DNA of 64,000 bases, from the NCBI GenBank assembly GCA_036505635.1, contig DASXTC010000045.1, forward strand, positions 62,001 to 126,000. Direction: 5' to 3'. The notes below the pieces were generated by a model that was not told the DNA's origin, searched no databases, and saw only the letters and a list, made by a program, of their open reading frames with translations. This DNA comes from DASXTC01 sp036505635 (GTDB taxonomy: Bacteria; Acidobacteriota; Polarisedimenticolia; JACPZX01; DASXTC01). Position 1 is the stretch's first letter. Each line of letters starts with the position of its first letter. The position numbers and the translations under genes were made by a program. Shown piece by piece: positions 63,326 through 64,000 of the stretch.

Positions 63326-64000
63326 ATGCCCGACATGCCGGCCCCCGGACGCGTCTCCACGAGAGGTCTCGACGCCTGGCTTGCCTCCTGGCGCGGGCAG
63401 ATCGACGAAGCCCTCCCCTCGTTCCTGCCAGCGGGAGATGGGCCGGGCCTCAGGTCGATGGCGGCCCCGGTCCGCGAGGCGATGGCCTACGCTCTGCTCG
63501 CGCCGGGCAAGAGGATCCGCCCCACCCTCACGTTGGCGGTGGGCGAGATGTTCCGCGCGGACACGCGCCGGCTCCTCCCCGCTGCGTGCTCGATCGAGAT
63601 GGTGCATGCCTCGTCCCTCATCCTGGACGATCTTCCCTGCATGGACGATTCCCCGCTACGGCGCGGGCGTCCCTCCTGCCACGTGGCCTTCGGGGAATCG
63701 ACCGCCATCCTCGCGGCGGTGGGTCTGCTCAACCACGCCTACGCGATTCTGGCGGGCGAGGTGGATCGCGCGAGGATCAAGGAGGTGACGCGCGAACGCC
63801 TCCGCTCCCTCTCGGCGCGCCGCCTGGCCGCCGCCATCGGTCCGGACGGGGTGATCGGGGGCCAGTTCGCCGACCTGGAGGCCGGGCGCGGGGGTACGGC
63901 GGGGGGCCGTGTCGATCTGCCGGCCATGGAGTTCATACACAGCCGCAAGACCGGATCCCTCTTCATCGCTTCGGCCGAGATCGGAGCGCGGCTCTCCGGG
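63326..64000 (+). CDS. Polyprenyl (farnesyl/geranylgeranyl) diphosphate synthase, N-terminal part
   Basis: 225 residues up to the window edge. Class I prenyl-chain elongase: LAPGKRIRPTL, first Asp-rich motif DDLPCMDDSPLRRGRPSCH (DDxxxxD form as in bacterial farnesyl synthases), FGESTAILAAVGLLN, GGQFADL and MEFIHSRKTGSLF. The second Asp-rich motif lies outside. ATG at 63326; ATG at 63335 is an alternative, about ten bases after TATATT (63319-63324). Uses the isoprenoid units made by the pathway that includes ispE at 27148. Confidence 0.92.
   Translation, partial: MPDMPAPGRVSTRGLDAWLASWRGQIDEALPSFLPAGDGPGLRSMAAPVREAMAYALLAPGKRIRPTLTLAVGEMFRADTRRLLPAACSIEMVHASSLILDDLPCMDDSPLRRGRPSCHVAFGESTAILAAVGLLNHAYAILAGEVDRARIKEVTRERLRSLSARRLAAAIGPDGVIGGQFADLEAGRGGTAGGRVDLPAMEFIHSRKTGSLFIASAEIGARLSG

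Overview
The window is 64 kb of very G+C-rich bacterial chromosome carrying mostly housekeeping genes, tightly packed with many 1-4 base stop/start overlaps and frequent GTG and TTG starts. Gene content points to a Gram-negative, diderm bacterium: an outer-membrane barrel-like protein, an EnvC-type factor, a class A penicillin-binding protein, a two-subunit glycyl-tRNA synthetase, a PgpH-type 7TM-HD protein, PilZ/EAL/NtrC signalling and the order spoVG, prs, rplY, pth, rpsF, rpsR, rplI. An Acidobacteriota-like or deltaproteobacterial/Myxococcota-like lineage fits best. That is inference, because no rRNA is present.

Layout. 1-5064: ileS (cut by the left edge) diverges from an iscS-mnmA-alcohol dehydrogenase operon, followed by tRNA-Gly(CCC). 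5224-11016: an M28 peptidase, a 986-residue secreted three-part protein of unknown function, and ettA. 11398-19126: a signalling island with a PAS protein that has a phospho-acceptor domain but no kinase ATPase, a receiver with a decayed GGDEF-like domain, an NtrC-type activator, a receiver/PilZ protein, a single receiver, an altered EAL protein and a complete multi-PAS histidine kinase. 19020-20677: a SpoU methyltransferase and a TsaC/Sua5 protein. 20758-27045: a promoter-led envelope operon with a membrane-anchored phosphodiesterase, a degenerate EnvC, a CtpA-like protein without its catalytic dyad, and a TPR protein.

27148-40137: ispE, spoVG, tRNA-Gln, prs, rplY, pth, rpsF-rpsR-rplI, small membrane proteins, a VanZ-glutaredoxin fusion, an isopropylmalate/isocitrate dehydrogenase homologue, a beta-propeller protein, hisS, aspS and phoH. 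40158-53481: a long overlapping run of pgpH, ybeY, corC-like, era, recO, glyQ, glyS, ppdK, a small zinc-finger/winged-helix protein and an SGNH hydrolase. 53525-61271: a SelW-like gene, a class A PBP, a glycosyltransferase and uvrB-uvrC. 61272-63325: a visibly less G+C-rich stretch with one AAA ATPase gene. 63326-64000: the 5' part of a polyprenyl diphosphate synthase gene.

The most notable observation is at 53525-53785 (minus strand). An 86-codon Rdx/SelW-family gene is interrupted by one in-frame TGA exactly at the second redox position (C-S-Y-U). The TGA is followed at selenocysteine-insertion distance by a perfect 8-bp hairpin with a G in its small loop. It reads as a selenoprotein that standard gene calling would truncate. 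Other points of interest are the paired pseudo-enzymes EnvC/CtpA, the VanZ-glutaredoxin fusion, and the signalling island in which several enzymatic domains are altered.
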